Shown here: one piece after another, positions 16,678 to 24,331 of the stretch
Layout: each line of letters begins with the position of its first letter
Numbering within the stretch: the stretch's first letter is position 1
Assembly (NCBI GenBank): GCA_030615505.1
Contig: JAUWZD010000045.1
Location: 1 to 34,089, forward strand
Source of the DNA: Spirochaetales bacterium
GTDB taxonomy: Bacteria; Spirochaetota; Spirochaetia; SZUA-6; DRHE01
DNA length: 34,089 nucleotides
Direction: 5' to 3'
Notes under the pieces: generated by a model
Told to the model about the DNA's origin: nothing
Database searches by the model: none
Seen by the model: the letters and a program-made list of their open reading frames with translations, nothing else
Translations under genes and position numbers: made by a program

Positions 16678-17130
16678 TTAATTATTTTTATCTGCTTCTA
16701 ACATTTTTTTCAGGGTTTCACTTTCTTCTTTCGCATGTTTTTTCATAGCTTCGACAAAAGATTTTGGAATTAACCAACCAAATCTTTGAACTGAAAGGAC
16801 AGAAGTATAAATACATGTATTACCTTTCGCTTCTGCGCTGAATAATCCTTTCTGCCCAGTAATCCAGGCTAAAAATCCCAGGGGGCTAAGTTCCATCATA
16901 AATTTTTTATCGATTTTCTCTATTTTGGTAACCTTACTTCTGGCCTTAACTAATCTTCCGGCGATATATTCTTCAATATATACAACATCGCCTACATCCA
17001 CACCCCCTGTTACCTTTACCCACCTGACATGATCTGGATGCCACTCCTTGTAATGTTTATCAAGATTGGTTAACCATTCTCCAACTTTTTCAGGTGATGT
17101 TCTTATCTCTATTGAATTTCTAACTATCAT
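16678..17130 (-). CDS. SRPBCC (START-like) family protein
   Basis: A 150-residue soluble protein with the helix-grip pattern of the polyketide-cyclase/START superfamily. It begins MIVRNSIEIRTSPEKVGEWL, where the strand, the helix EKVGEWLTNL and KEWHPDHVRW are typical, and ends with a long amphipathic helix (SFVEAMKKHAKEESETLKKM). Such proteins bind small hydrophobic ligands; the ligand cannot be told. The start ATG has AAAAGGAG seven bases upstream. It sits between two CPBP-like copies in a string of closely spaced genes. Confidence 0.8.
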   Translation of the reverse strand: MIVRNSIEIRTSPEKVGEWLTNLDKHYKEWHPDHVRWVKVTGGVDVGDVVYIEEYIAGRLVKARSKVTKIEKIDKKFMMELSPLGFLAWITGQKGLFSAEAKGNTCIYTSVLSVQRFGWLIPKSFVEAMKKHAKEESETLKKMLEADKNN

Positions 17131-17148
17131 AATTGTATCTCCTTTTAA

Positions 17149-17328
17149 TTATAGTAAAAGCGTTGATTGCTTGTACTTCAATATCCAGAGCGCCGGAAAG
17201 AGTATTGCGCTCAGGTACAGTGACGTACTTGATGTGCCGCCGGTAAAGGGAACAACACCCCCTGCAACAAGCAATGCTGCAACGAGTAGTATGCTCTCTA
17301 TTTTTCCTTTTGACTTTTCGTTTTTCAT
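17149..17328 (-). pseudogene. Truncated paralogue of the CPBP-like membrane protein
   Basis: A 59-codon reading frame that starts with ATG 17328 and a good ribosome-binding site (GGAGGCAGG). The protein MKNEKSKGKIESILLV..., PFTGGTSSTSLYLSAILFP and ALWILKYKQ parallels the first 60 residues of the gene at 16009-16659 almost position by position, then stops after STLLL. Nucleotide identity is also high (for example CAGAGCGCCGGAAAGAGTA in both). Its ATG overlaps the stop of the PanE-like gene by four bases (ATGA). It could still make a two-helix peptide, but it is best seen as the remainder of a tandem duplication. Confidence 0.8.
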
Positions 17329-18350
17329 TTTCCTGCCTCCCTTAATATTTTTTCCAGATCGTCTGGTGAGAAAAATTTGTGGGTTTTCTCCACCTCACGA
17401 ACCAATTCCACCACTTTAGAGTTGTACGGCGTTGAAATCCCCATCTTGTTGCCCAGTTTCACAAATTCGCCATTCAAGTAATCTATTTCCGTCGGCTTGC
17501 CCCTGAGTATGCTTTGTAACATGGAAGGGATTGTGTCCGCGTTCCTTCTGTACCTTGTCATTGATTCAAATATTGCTGATGCTATGGGCAGGGGGGATTT
17601 GACAATGGTCTTGAGAGCCAATACTGGAGAGCCAGGAAGCGATTCAAGTTTGATGCCCGCTTTTTCCACCACGTAAAGCGACTCCTTCAGCATTAAAAGA
17701 ATAATCCTTCTCACACTAGAATGTTGCCCCCACTCCCCCAGGCTCAAACCGGTCATGGCACCCGGGCTGTTACCCATGATATTCATGAGCAATTTTGTCC
17801 AGTGCGCCCCGTGAATGTTGTCGCGGATTTCTGTCTTGATCGCCTTGTTGAGAATGGATGTAATTCCCTCGATCCGTTCCCCGTTATCACCATAAGCTTC
17901 CCCCACGAGTAACACGCCGTCTAACCCATAAGTCACTCTCCCGGGTTCCAGGAAACGTGAGTGAATAAACACGACACAACTGATGATGTCTTCTTTTCCA
18001 AGCACAGAAGCGGCAATCTCGTCACTCCTGACCCCATTCTGCATGGTCACCAGCGGGACACCTTTGACGTACGGTTTGATCTCTTCACACGTCTCTTTTA
18101 CGTCCTGTACCTTTACCGTCAGCAGAACCATGTCCGGCCTAAAGTCGAGTTTTTCGGCTGCTTTTACGTTGACAGTGAATTCACCCAGGATGCCGTCAAC
18201 GAACAAGCCTTTTTTGTTGATAGCCTCGACGTGCGCCTGGCGGGCGATCAGGGTTACATCTTTTCCAGCGCGGGCCAACAAGCCCCCAACGACGCTCCCT
18301 ATCGCTCCTGCTCCCACAACTGCAATTCTTGGTTTGATGTTCTGATTCAT
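17325..18350 (-). CDS. 2-dehydropantoate 2-reductase-like (PanE/ApbA) protein
   Basis: NADPH-dependent ketopantoate-reductase family, 341 residues (PanE is about 300). The Rossmann motif GAGAIG is at 13-18, MQNGVRSD at 103-110 (contains the family Asn-Gly), and the catalytic lysine K186 in WTKLLMN. The C-terminus has LRGKPTEIDYLNGEFVKLG, typical of PanE. The real start is ATG 18350 with GAGGAACGAA upstream, not the in-frame TTG at 18395. Many proteins of this family are not in pantothenate synthesis. Its place between a DUF362 protein and membrane/redox genes argues for another 2-keto acid substrate, so I give no gene symbol. Confidence 0.85.
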   Translation of the reverse strand: MNQNIKPRIAVVGAGAIGSVVGGLLARAGKDVTLIARQAHVEAINKKGLFVDGILGEFTVNVKAAEKLDFRPDMVLLTVKVQDVKETCEEIKPYVKGVPLVTMQNGVRSDEIAASVLGKEDIISCVVFIHSRFLEPGRVTYGLDGVLLVGEAYGDNGERIEGITSILNKAIKTEIRDNIHGAHWTKLLMNIMGNSPGAMTGLSLGEWGQHSSVRRIILLMLKESLYVVEKAGIKLESLPGSPVLALKTIVKSPLPIASAIFESMTRYRRNADTIPSMLQSILRGKPTEIDYLNGEFVKLGNKMGISTPYNSKVVELVREVEKTHKFFSPDDLEKILREAGK

Positions 18351-18375
18351 TTCGTTCCTCCTACTTCCTCGTGAT

Positions 18376-19512
18376 TCATCGTCCCTGTGCCGCAATCACC
18401 CTTGCCAGCCAGCTCCTCTCCAGGACAATGGCGCCCTTGGGGCAGAGCTCGTTGCAGCAATAGCATTCAATACATTTCTCTCGGTTGAAGGTAGGATAGG
18501 GAGCCAGCCGCAGGGCTTCAACGGGACAGCTCTTTGCGCAGACGCCGCATTGCACGCATTTTTCTACGTCCACCTGCGGCCGAACGTAGGCGAGCCGGTT
18601 AATGAGGCTCATGAGCCAGGGCGGGAGATTCGACTGCCATGAGGGAGGCCGCTTAAACGTCACCGTCACGTCCTCGACCCTCTCTCCCAGGACTTTGATC
18701 CCGCCCATGTCCCCATTGCCCAAGCCCCGATCCGTAGCTACTCTGGTGGTTTGAATCTCCATCGGTTCAAATCCGACCATGCGCGAGGCCACCGCGTCCA
18801 GGGCCACGCCGTCGGCCGAAGCCAGGATCACCCCCACAGGCTTCAGGTCCCCGTGAGCCGGGCCCTCGCCCTCCATGCCGATCACGCCATCCATGATGGT
18901 CAGCCTGGGCTTGACCACGGAGTAGATATCCACCAGCGCCTCGCTGAAGTCCTTGGCGGACGCCTGCTGGGCGTGGATGGTCCTCCTCGTCCTGGGTGAC
19001 ACGGTGCCGAACATGTTCTTCACCGCCCCCGTGAACAGGGTGAGGCCGTGGGTCTTGAGTTTGGGCAGGGAGATGATGACGTCGGCCTCCAGTGCCGTTT
19101 TGGCCGCATAGATTGAGTGCAGCTTCTTCCCCTTGAGGACGGGGACCTCGGCGAAGCCCCGGGTCTCGAACTGGAAGGCCTTGCACCCGGCCTCTTTAGC
19201 AACCGCCTCCAGGCCCGAGGTGACCATGGCAGTGGTAGCCTCGTTACCGACGTGAAAGACGCCCGGCGTATCGGCCACGACGGGCACGCCGCCGACCTCC
19301 TTCACCAACTCGATGACCGCTCTGGCGACGCTGGGATGAGTATGGACCCCCTCCCCGGCCGACAACAAGTTCACCTTGAGCAGCGCCACATCACCGGGCT
19401 TGAGGTACCGCCTCATGCCCCCAATGAAGTCAACGCTCTGCCTGATGGCGCGATTAACTATCTCCTGCTCGTAGTTTGTACACTTAACGAGTGCCACCTG
19501 ACTTGTTCCCAT
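18376..19512 (-). CDS. DUF362 domain protein with two [4Fe-4S] ferredoxin clusters
   Basis: A 378-residue cytoplasmic protein. The DUF362 domain (about 36-290) shows KVNLLSAGEGVHTHPSVARA, PVVADTPGV, SLPKLKTHGLTLFTGAVKNM and DGVIGMEGEGPAHG, all hallmark stretches. A C-terminal ferredoxin has C319, C322, C325, C329-P and C347, C350, C353, C357-P. The DUF362 family is widespread in anaerobes, and its reaction is not established. It is the first gene of the cluster, 163 bases downstream of the MarR gene. The base composition is clearly GC-richer than the flanks. The long antisense reading frames over it are compositional artefacts. Confidence 0.92.
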   Translation of the reverse strand: MGTSQVALVKCTNYEQEIVNRAIRQSVDFIGGMRRYLKPGDVALLKVNLLSAGEGVHTHPSVARAVIELVKEVGGVPVVADTPGVFHVGNEATTAMVTSGLEAVAKEAGCKAFQFETRGFAEVPVLKGKKLHSIYAAKTALEADVIISLPKLKTHGLTLFTGAVKNMFGTVSPRTRRTIHAQQASAKDFSEALVDIYSVVKPRLTIMDGVIGMEGEGPAHGDLKPVGVILASADGVALDAVASRMVGFEPMEIQTTRVATDRGLGNGDMGGIKVLGERVEDVTVTFKRPPSWQSNLPPWLMSLINRLAYVRPQVDVEKCVQCGVCAKSCPVEALRLAPYPTFNREKCIECYCCNELCPKGAIVLERSWLARVIAAQGR

Positions 19513-19675
19513 TTATTGTTCATCTCCTGATTGATTCGATTCTTCAACCTGCGAATATTCGGCATATATCGCATTAACCGAACGATTCTGAATTTAAAAA
19601 GTTTAGTTCAATAAAAAGTTCCTTTATCGAAGCAACAGCTTAAAAAATATATACACACCAAAGCTCAAGCGGACG

Positions 19676-20107
19676 CTAAGATTTCGATAGAGTGCCGGCC
19701 ACCTTCTCCAGCAAACGAATCAGTTCTTCCTGTTCCTGTTCATCAAGGCAAGACAACATTCTTTCAACCATCAACCTGGCTCGCCTATTTTTATCCGCCA
19801 GGAGATTTGCGCCTTTTTCCGTCAGACGGACCTGGACAATCCGGCGATCTTCTTCGGTCCTGCTTCTTGAAACGTAGCCCTTCTCTACCAGCCGGTCAAT
19901 AATTCCCGTCGTGGAACTGAGAGCCACGGAAAGCCTTTCGGTCAGTTCGCTCATAATGAAGTGTTCACGTTTCCCCAGCACCTCAAGTGCTAATAGATCC
20001 AGCTTGGTAAGAGTAGTATCCTTGAATGATGATTCGAACCCGGCGTATACCTCCCCTAATCGGGGAAACAGCCTGGAAAATCTTTCAACTGCTTCTTCAG
20101 ATACCAT
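19676..20107 (-). CDS. MarR-family transcriptional regulator
   Basis: A 143-residue winged-helix regulator. Helix 1 is MVSEEAVERFSRLFPRLGEV; the recognition region is MSELTERLSVALSSTTGIID with the wing SRTEEDRRIVQVRLTEKGAN, and a long C-terminal helix serves dimerisation. It has its own consensus promoter. It probably controls itself and may control the DUF362 cluster downstream. The first 31 codons and the promoter have a second, degenerate copy at 32612-32789. The ATG at 20107 is preceded by AAGGAAGCTGAG. Confidence 0.92.
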   Translation of the reverse strand: MVSEEAVERFSRLFPRLGEVYAGFESSFKDTTLTKLDLLALEVLGKREHFIMSELTERLSVALSSTTGIIDRLVEKGYVSRSRTEEDRRIVQVRLTEKGANLLADKNRRARLMVERMLSCLDEQEQEELIRLLEKVAGTLSKS

Positions 20108-20140
20108 CTCAGCTTCCTTGCTTCGCCTTCAGAAATATTT

Positions 20141-20178
20141 ATAGCTTGAATTATATTGCTATCCGAAGCATTTGTCAA
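20141..20178 (-). promoter_or_regulatory. Perfect consensus promoter of the MarR gene with overlapping inverted repeat
   Basis: On the minus strand TTGACA (20178-20173) and TATAAT (20155-20150) are exactly 17 bases apart. An inverted repeat with ATAGC/GCTAT arms (20141-20162) covers the -10 and fits an autoregulatory MarR site. Confidence 0.75.
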
Positions 20179-20234
20179 GTGCGATTTTAAAGTGTAACAG
20201 ATACTTTCCACATTTACCCTCTTGCTTCTAGTGG

Positions 20235-20255
20235 TTATACTGTACTTGAGTATAA
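20235..20255. promoter_or_regulatory. Inverted repeat TTATACT-N7-AGTATAA
   Basis: Perfect seven-base arms with a seven-base centre, about 57 bases upstream of the -35 box of the MarR promoter. No gene starts towards it from the other side. It may be an additional regulator site or a relic flank of the transposase fragment that follows. Confidence 0.35.
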
Positions 20256-20302
20256 AGGTGTTGTTAACCTTACTATGAAGAATCAACTGTTTCTGACAAT
20301 GA

Positions 20303-20558
20303 CAGCCGGTCTACTTGTCGAAGATACCCACCAGGGTAGGCCAAGCTCATTGCCAAGGTATACGAGGTCGATCCGTTGACCTGCAGCCGATGTGGTTCCT
20401 CGATGCGAATTCTTGCGATCATCACCGAGCCCGAAGAGGTTCGCAAAATTCCCATCAGGGGCATCTGGTCAAAATCGGCCGGTCTCCACCGGGCCTTGAT
20501 CTCGCTTCGCTTAACTAGCCTTCTGACCACTCTCTTCTTGTTCCGGGGGCTCACTTGA
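20303..20558 (+). pseudogene. IS91-type transposase C-terminal remnant
   Basis: Reading from 20346, the sequence encodes LIAKVYEVDPLTCSRCGSSM and RILAIITEPEEVRK, the zinc-binding C-terminal end of IS91/transposase_32 proteins (CxxC near the end). The rest of the protein is absent and the tail after SKSAG is unrelated. An amber codon (20337-20339) lies nine bases before the LIAK frame. The same stretch occurs in the larger broken copy at 29224-30551, with shared amber and shared upstream bases but about a quarter of the later bases changed. Confidence 0.75.
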
Positions 20559-20639
20559 GTCCCTGTTGCATGTCCCACCCTGAATAGACACCTACGTTCC
20601 CGCGCCAACTCTTCGGTCTAATACTCCGTCTGCACGATT

Positions 20640-21000
20640 TTCGCCTGCTTTCACTAATTGTTCCTATCACTCACTTGTGCGGTGCGTGGAAATGCGGCGC
20701 AAGTGCTCCGATCGCCTCAATGTCTGCCGAATCTGGGGTGTTGCCAGCCCATCTCTGATTTTAATCGTTCCTAACACTTAACTTTTACTTTTAGATTCAG
20801 CTACCTTCTGGAAGTCCTCCAGTACTCCCTTGGGGTAAGATAAAGCCTCCTTCTCCAACAAAACCAATTTTCCATATTTTTATTGCAGATTGAGGTTTCA
20901 CAAAGACAAGATTTCAGCAGTGCTGACGTCCTTCCGATCTCTGACGGGTGCGATTTCATTTTGCAGGTAGGAAGTTGAAGCAATTTGGCTAATTGTGAAG
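20640..21000 (-). pseudogene. Decayed coding remnant, family not recognised
   Basis: Between the transposase fragment and the GxxExxR relic there is no intact gene. On the minus strand a broken frame reads YLQNEIAPVRDRKDVSTAEI, then after stops KYGKLVLLEKEALSYPKGVL and EDFQKVAESKSKS. This looks like real but disrupted protein-coding sequence, although I cannot name the family. Nothing else is supported in this stretch. Confidence 0.3.
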
Positions 21001-21020
21001 TTATATATAAATGAAGAGGG

Positions 21021-21230
21021 TTTCACGCAGAGGACGCAGAGGAGGTGTCAAACAGGTGCAGGAAAATTTCTTATCGTAAAAGATAATAGGCTGTTGTATA
21101 AGTGTTCATAAACTCCTGGACCCCGGATTACTGGAATCTGTTTATGACTCTCATCAAAGACGGAGTTAAAAGGATCGTTAATGATTTAGGAAATAAGGAT
21201 AATGATCTCTGCGAGCTCTGCGTGAAATTC
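21021..21230. repeat. Inverted-repeat element with GxxExxR-type gene relic
   Basis: TTTCACGCAGAG-N2-CGCAGAG near 21022-21043 is repeated in inverse orientation near 21204-21226 (CTCTGCG-N2-CTCTGCGTGAAA). About 160 bases lie between. In that gap, on the plus strand at 21111-21167, the frame HKLLDPGLLESVYDSHQRRS resembles the start of GxxExxR proteins (HK-LGPGLLESVYE), which often have these flanking sequences. The gene itself is reduced to about 20 codons. Confidence 0.55.
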
Positions 21231-21293
21231 TTATAGAATATTAGGTTAGATCCTACCTACTTTTTGAAATCGATCCCATCTCTGGCTTCTTAA

Positions 21294-21322
21294 TTGACTT
21301 TTTTTCCCTTTAGGATTATAAA
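21294..21322 (+). promoter_or_regulatory. Promoter of the histidine kinase operon
   Basis: TTGACT (21294-21299) and TATAAA (21317-21322) are 17 bases apart, one mismatch each from consensus. The start site would be about 40 bases before the kinase start codon. A second TATAAATT follows 11 bases downstream of the first. Confidence 0.55.
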
Positions 21323-21370
21323 TTTCCTATAAATTACTGCGCTGCCATTGGTGAGTAATTCTGTGACTAC

Positions 21371-24331
21371 TTGTTGGAGGCGCTTATTACTGTACTGCCG
21401 CCCTGGATCAATCTGGATTCCTTCTCCATTATCCGGCTTTCCAGTCTGATCGTTTCCCTGAGCATCGCCGTTTACCTGTTCAAGATCAAAGGAAAATCGA
21501 TCCCAACCCTACTTCTCGCCTGGGCGTTCACCGGAGGTGCAATATTCAATCTATCCACGTTTCTGGAGTTTGCCGGTCCTTACTACTGGCAACCCTGCAA
21601 CCTGCAAAACCTGATTATACCATTCCTGCTTGACCTCGGTCCTTCGATTGTCACCGTATCGTTTCTGCTGTTTGCCTATTACTTCCCTCATTTTCAAAAG
21701 CCTGACAAGAGGGAGTTTAGAATAGTACTTATTCTGGCTGTTATCGCTAACCTGGCAACATTAGGATTGACCTTTTACAACTTTGTCATTCTGGAGAGAA
21801 TGAGCAGCTATTTTGGATTCAGAATGCTTTATCACATCCTTCTTTATATCACTGTAGGATTGCAGTTAATCCTGGCTGTCTTCTTACTCTTCCGCAAGGC
21901 AGTCCTATTTTCATCCGGCAGATCCCGCTCCGTCTGGCTTAGGTTGATCAAGCCCCAGGGAAAAGATGCTCGAGCAGCCTGGTCTCTTGCCCTTGTCCTG
22001 CTTCTGCCCTTGCTTGCTGTCTGCGGTTACATGCTCATGACCCTGGGCGTTTTACCTCCAACAATAGCGACCTACATCGTGTGGCTGGTCTTTCTTTTCT
22101 TCTATTTCAGCTTCGTGGTAACTTACCTGAACCACACCGAAGAGCCCACGACGTTTCAAGTGAAACTGGTTGGTGTGGTTCTCGTCCTCGTAGTGGCAAT
22201 CTTGGGCCTGGTAGCCATTATTGTCGGAGAATCCTACAAAAATGATTACCTCAATGAGGATCTCGTTTCAGATAGGCAAACCATTCATTTTGCCCTGAAT
22301 CGGCATGGAAGCTACGACATCTCCAAACCGACATATCGTTTCGATTCAAATTTGGGCTCGAAGATCGAACCAGGCTACGGCGAGCGGGAAAGGCTGGACC
22401 TGCAGTTTCCTTTCCCTTTCTTCGATCAGGTCTTTAAAGAGATTCACCTCCTTCACGGGCCCATGATCTATCTGGGGGATGAAATCAGAGAGGACGGCTG
22501 GGGAGGATATCATCCTCAACCTGCTATAGCGCCAATGATCATGAATGTGGAGCCTGCTCGTGGAGGTGGGATTTTTTATAAGAGTGAGCCGGAGAGCATG
22601 ACTATCACCTGGTATGAGGTTCCGGAGTTTGGACACGATAATAGTAATACCATTCAGCTGGTTCTGTTCAAAGACGGTTCCTTCGACTTCACCTACAGGG
22701 AATTGAATGTTGAGACCGGCTATAGTGGCATACAGATGTACCTCTATACGACGGCGAACCTGACCGGGCATCATCCAGGCGCCGGCACTGAATCCGTTCC
22801 TTCCGGTCCCAAGCTGGTGGGGATCCATTCGGGCAGTGAAGGTGCTGCCCTGCAGCCGGTTCGGTTCTCGCGTGGGCTGCCCTATTCGAGCGACAGCCCG
22901 GGGGTTATCTTTGAAGCCTATGACATTGACTTCTATCACTACCTGCACAACAGAATGTCTCTGCTGATGCTTATCCTTGTTGCCTCCTGCATTTTTGTGC
23001 TCTTTTTCTTTCCCTTTCTCTTTAAGGCCAGCCTGATCAAACCCTTGCAGGCGCTTTACAAGGGCATGCAGATAGCAGACAGTGGCGATCTTGATGTTTA
23101 CGTTTCTCCACAATTCAACGATGAGATCGGCTTTCTAACCGAGTACTTCAACCATATGCTTCAGTCCATCAAAAAGGCAGAGGCAAACTTTTGGGCCCTG
23201 GCTGAAAACGCTCAAGATGGGATTCTGATCATATCAGAAGAGGGACTCACGATTTATGCCAACAGGAGGGCCAGTGAGATCACCGGCTTTACCTTTGCCG
23301 AACTGATGGAAATACGCTTAAAAGAGCTGGTGCGTTCTGACGAGTTTAGTAAGACATTCGAGCAGTACTGGAAAAGATCCGAGGACAAGCTGGAGCCGGG
23401 GCATTATGAGGCTGTAATAAAAACCAAGAATCTCCTGGACTTGCCTGTAGAATTGACAGTCTCTAAAACGGTTTGGCATGGAAAGCCTGCCGGTGTGGTC
23501 ATCATTCGTGATATTAGCGAGCGAAAGAGGAGTGAAGAACAGGCCAGGCTCCAACAGCAGCGATTGATGCAGACCGATAAGCTCACTTCCCTGGGTGTAT
23601 TGGTGGCTGGGGTGGCTCATGAAATAAACAATCCCAATCAGACCATCCTGTCGAACGCGGCGCTTCTCAAACGGGCCTGCCCACAACTTCTCTCGATCCT
23701 CAACGAGTACTCAGAAGAAAACGATGAGTTTCTTATCGCCGGGCTGGAACAAACGGAGTTTCGGGACAGTTTCACCGGACTGCTCGAAGGAATCGGGACG
23801 TGCTCCAAACGGATAGATGGAATCGTTAAAAACCTGAAGTCCTTTGCCCGTAATGAACCCAGAAACCTTATGACCGCCTTAGATATCAACACGGTGATAG
23901 GGGCTGCCGTAGAACTGGTTTCTAACTTCATCAAAAGAGCCACGGATCACTTCAGCCTCCAGCTTGAAGAAAATCTTCCCAAGATCAGGGGGAATGCCCA
24001 GCGGATAGAGCAGGTGATCATCAATCTTATCCTGAATGCCTGCCAGGCCCTCTCAAATCGAGAGAAGACGATATCCATCTGCAGTGTATATGATGAGGGT
24101 CAAAACACCGTTTTGATAAAGGTGCGGGACCAAGGTAGCGGCATTCCGGAGGAGCATCTGGCCAGGATAAAAGACCCGTTTTTTACAACCAGATATGAGG
24201 CAGGCGGTACGGGCCTGGGTCTGTACGTCTCAGAGACGATCGTTGAGGAACATCACGGCACCCTGGGATTTGCTTCAGAGCCGGGAAAAGGCACCGAAGC
24301 GATCATTACCTTTCCGGTGGAGGAGGGTTGA
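21371..24331 (+). CDS. Sensor histidine kinase with nidogen-like extracytoplasmic domain
   Basis: A 986-residue membrane kinase. Seven helices lie in the first 255 residues and an eighth at 264-286. A large outside domain of about 235 residues follows (290-525), then a further helix (530-552), HAMP (553-602), PAS (604-715), the HisKA box AGVAHEINNPNQT with phospho-His H750, and the catalytic domain (N-box NLILNACQAL, DQGSGIP 920-926, GGTGLGL 945-951). The outer domain contains APMIMNVEPARGGGIFYKSE, MTITWYEVPEF, and NTIQLVLFKDGSFDFTYREL, the strand pattern of nidogen/NIDO-type beta domains. It phosphorylates the activator that overlaps its end. The start is unclear: TTG at 21371, or an ATT at 21386 after a GGAGG. 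Confidence 0.9.
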   Translation: MLEALITVLPPWINLDSFSIIRLSSLIVSLSIAVYLFKIKGKSIPTLLLAWAFTGGAIFNLSTFLEFAGPYYWQPCNLQNLIIPFLLDLGPSIVTVSFLLFAYYFPHFQKPDKREFRIVLILAVIANLATLGLTFYNFVILERMSSYFGFRMLYHILLYITVGLQLILAVFLLFRKAVLFSSGRSRSVWLRLIKPQGKDARAAWSLALVLLLPLLAVCGYMLMTLGVLPPTIATYIVWLVFLFFYFSFVVTYLNHTEEPTTFQVKLVGVVLVLVVAILGLVAIIVGESYKNDYLNEDLVSDRQTIHFALNRHGSYDISKPTYRFDSNLGSKIEPGYGERERLDLQFPFPFFDQVFKEIHLLHGPMIYLGDEIREDGWGGYHPQPAIAPMIMNVEPARGGGIFYKSEPESMTITWYEVPEFGHDNSNTIQLVLFKDGSFDFTYRELNVETGYSGIQMYLYTTANLTGHHPGAGTESVPSGPKLVGIHSGSEGAALQPVRFSRGLPYSSDSPGVIFEAYDIDFYHYLHNRMSLLMLILVASCIFVLFFFPFLFKASLIKPLQALYKGMQIADSGDLDVYVSPQFNDEIGFLTEYFNHMLQSIKKAEANFWALAENAQDGILIISEEGLTIYANRRASEITGFTFAELMEIRLKELVRSDEFSKTFEQYWKRSEDKLEPGHYEAVIKTKNLLDLPVELTVSKTVWHGKPAGVVIIRDISERKRSEEQARLQQQRLMQTDKLTSLGVLVAGVAHEINNPNQTILSNAALLKRACPQLLSILNEYSEENDEFLIAGLEQTEFRDSFTGLLEGIGTCSKRIDGIVKNLKSFARNEPRNLMTALDINTVIGAAVELVSNFIKRATDHFSLQLEENLPKIRGNAQRIEQVIINLILNACQALSNREKTISICSVYDEGQNTVLIKVRDQGSGIPEEHLARIKDPFFTTRYEAGGTGLGLYVSETIVEEHHGTLGFASEPGKGTEAIITFPVEEG

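Noticed and set aside
18751..19530. Several long open frames on both strands over the DUF362 gene
   Set aside because: They come from its high GC content; the DUF362 frame carries all family motifs and both ferredoxin cysteine sets.
20929..20940. CTTCCGATCT, identical to the last ten bases of a common sequencing adapter
   Set aside because: Only ten bases match and the flanks do not follow the adapter, so chance is plausible; it is not evidence of a chimeric contig.
22346..23113. A 255-codon open frame on the minus strand within the histidine kinase gene
   Set aside because: It is antisense to a well-supported kinase region, has no ribosome-binding site or recognisable domain, and arises from codon bias.
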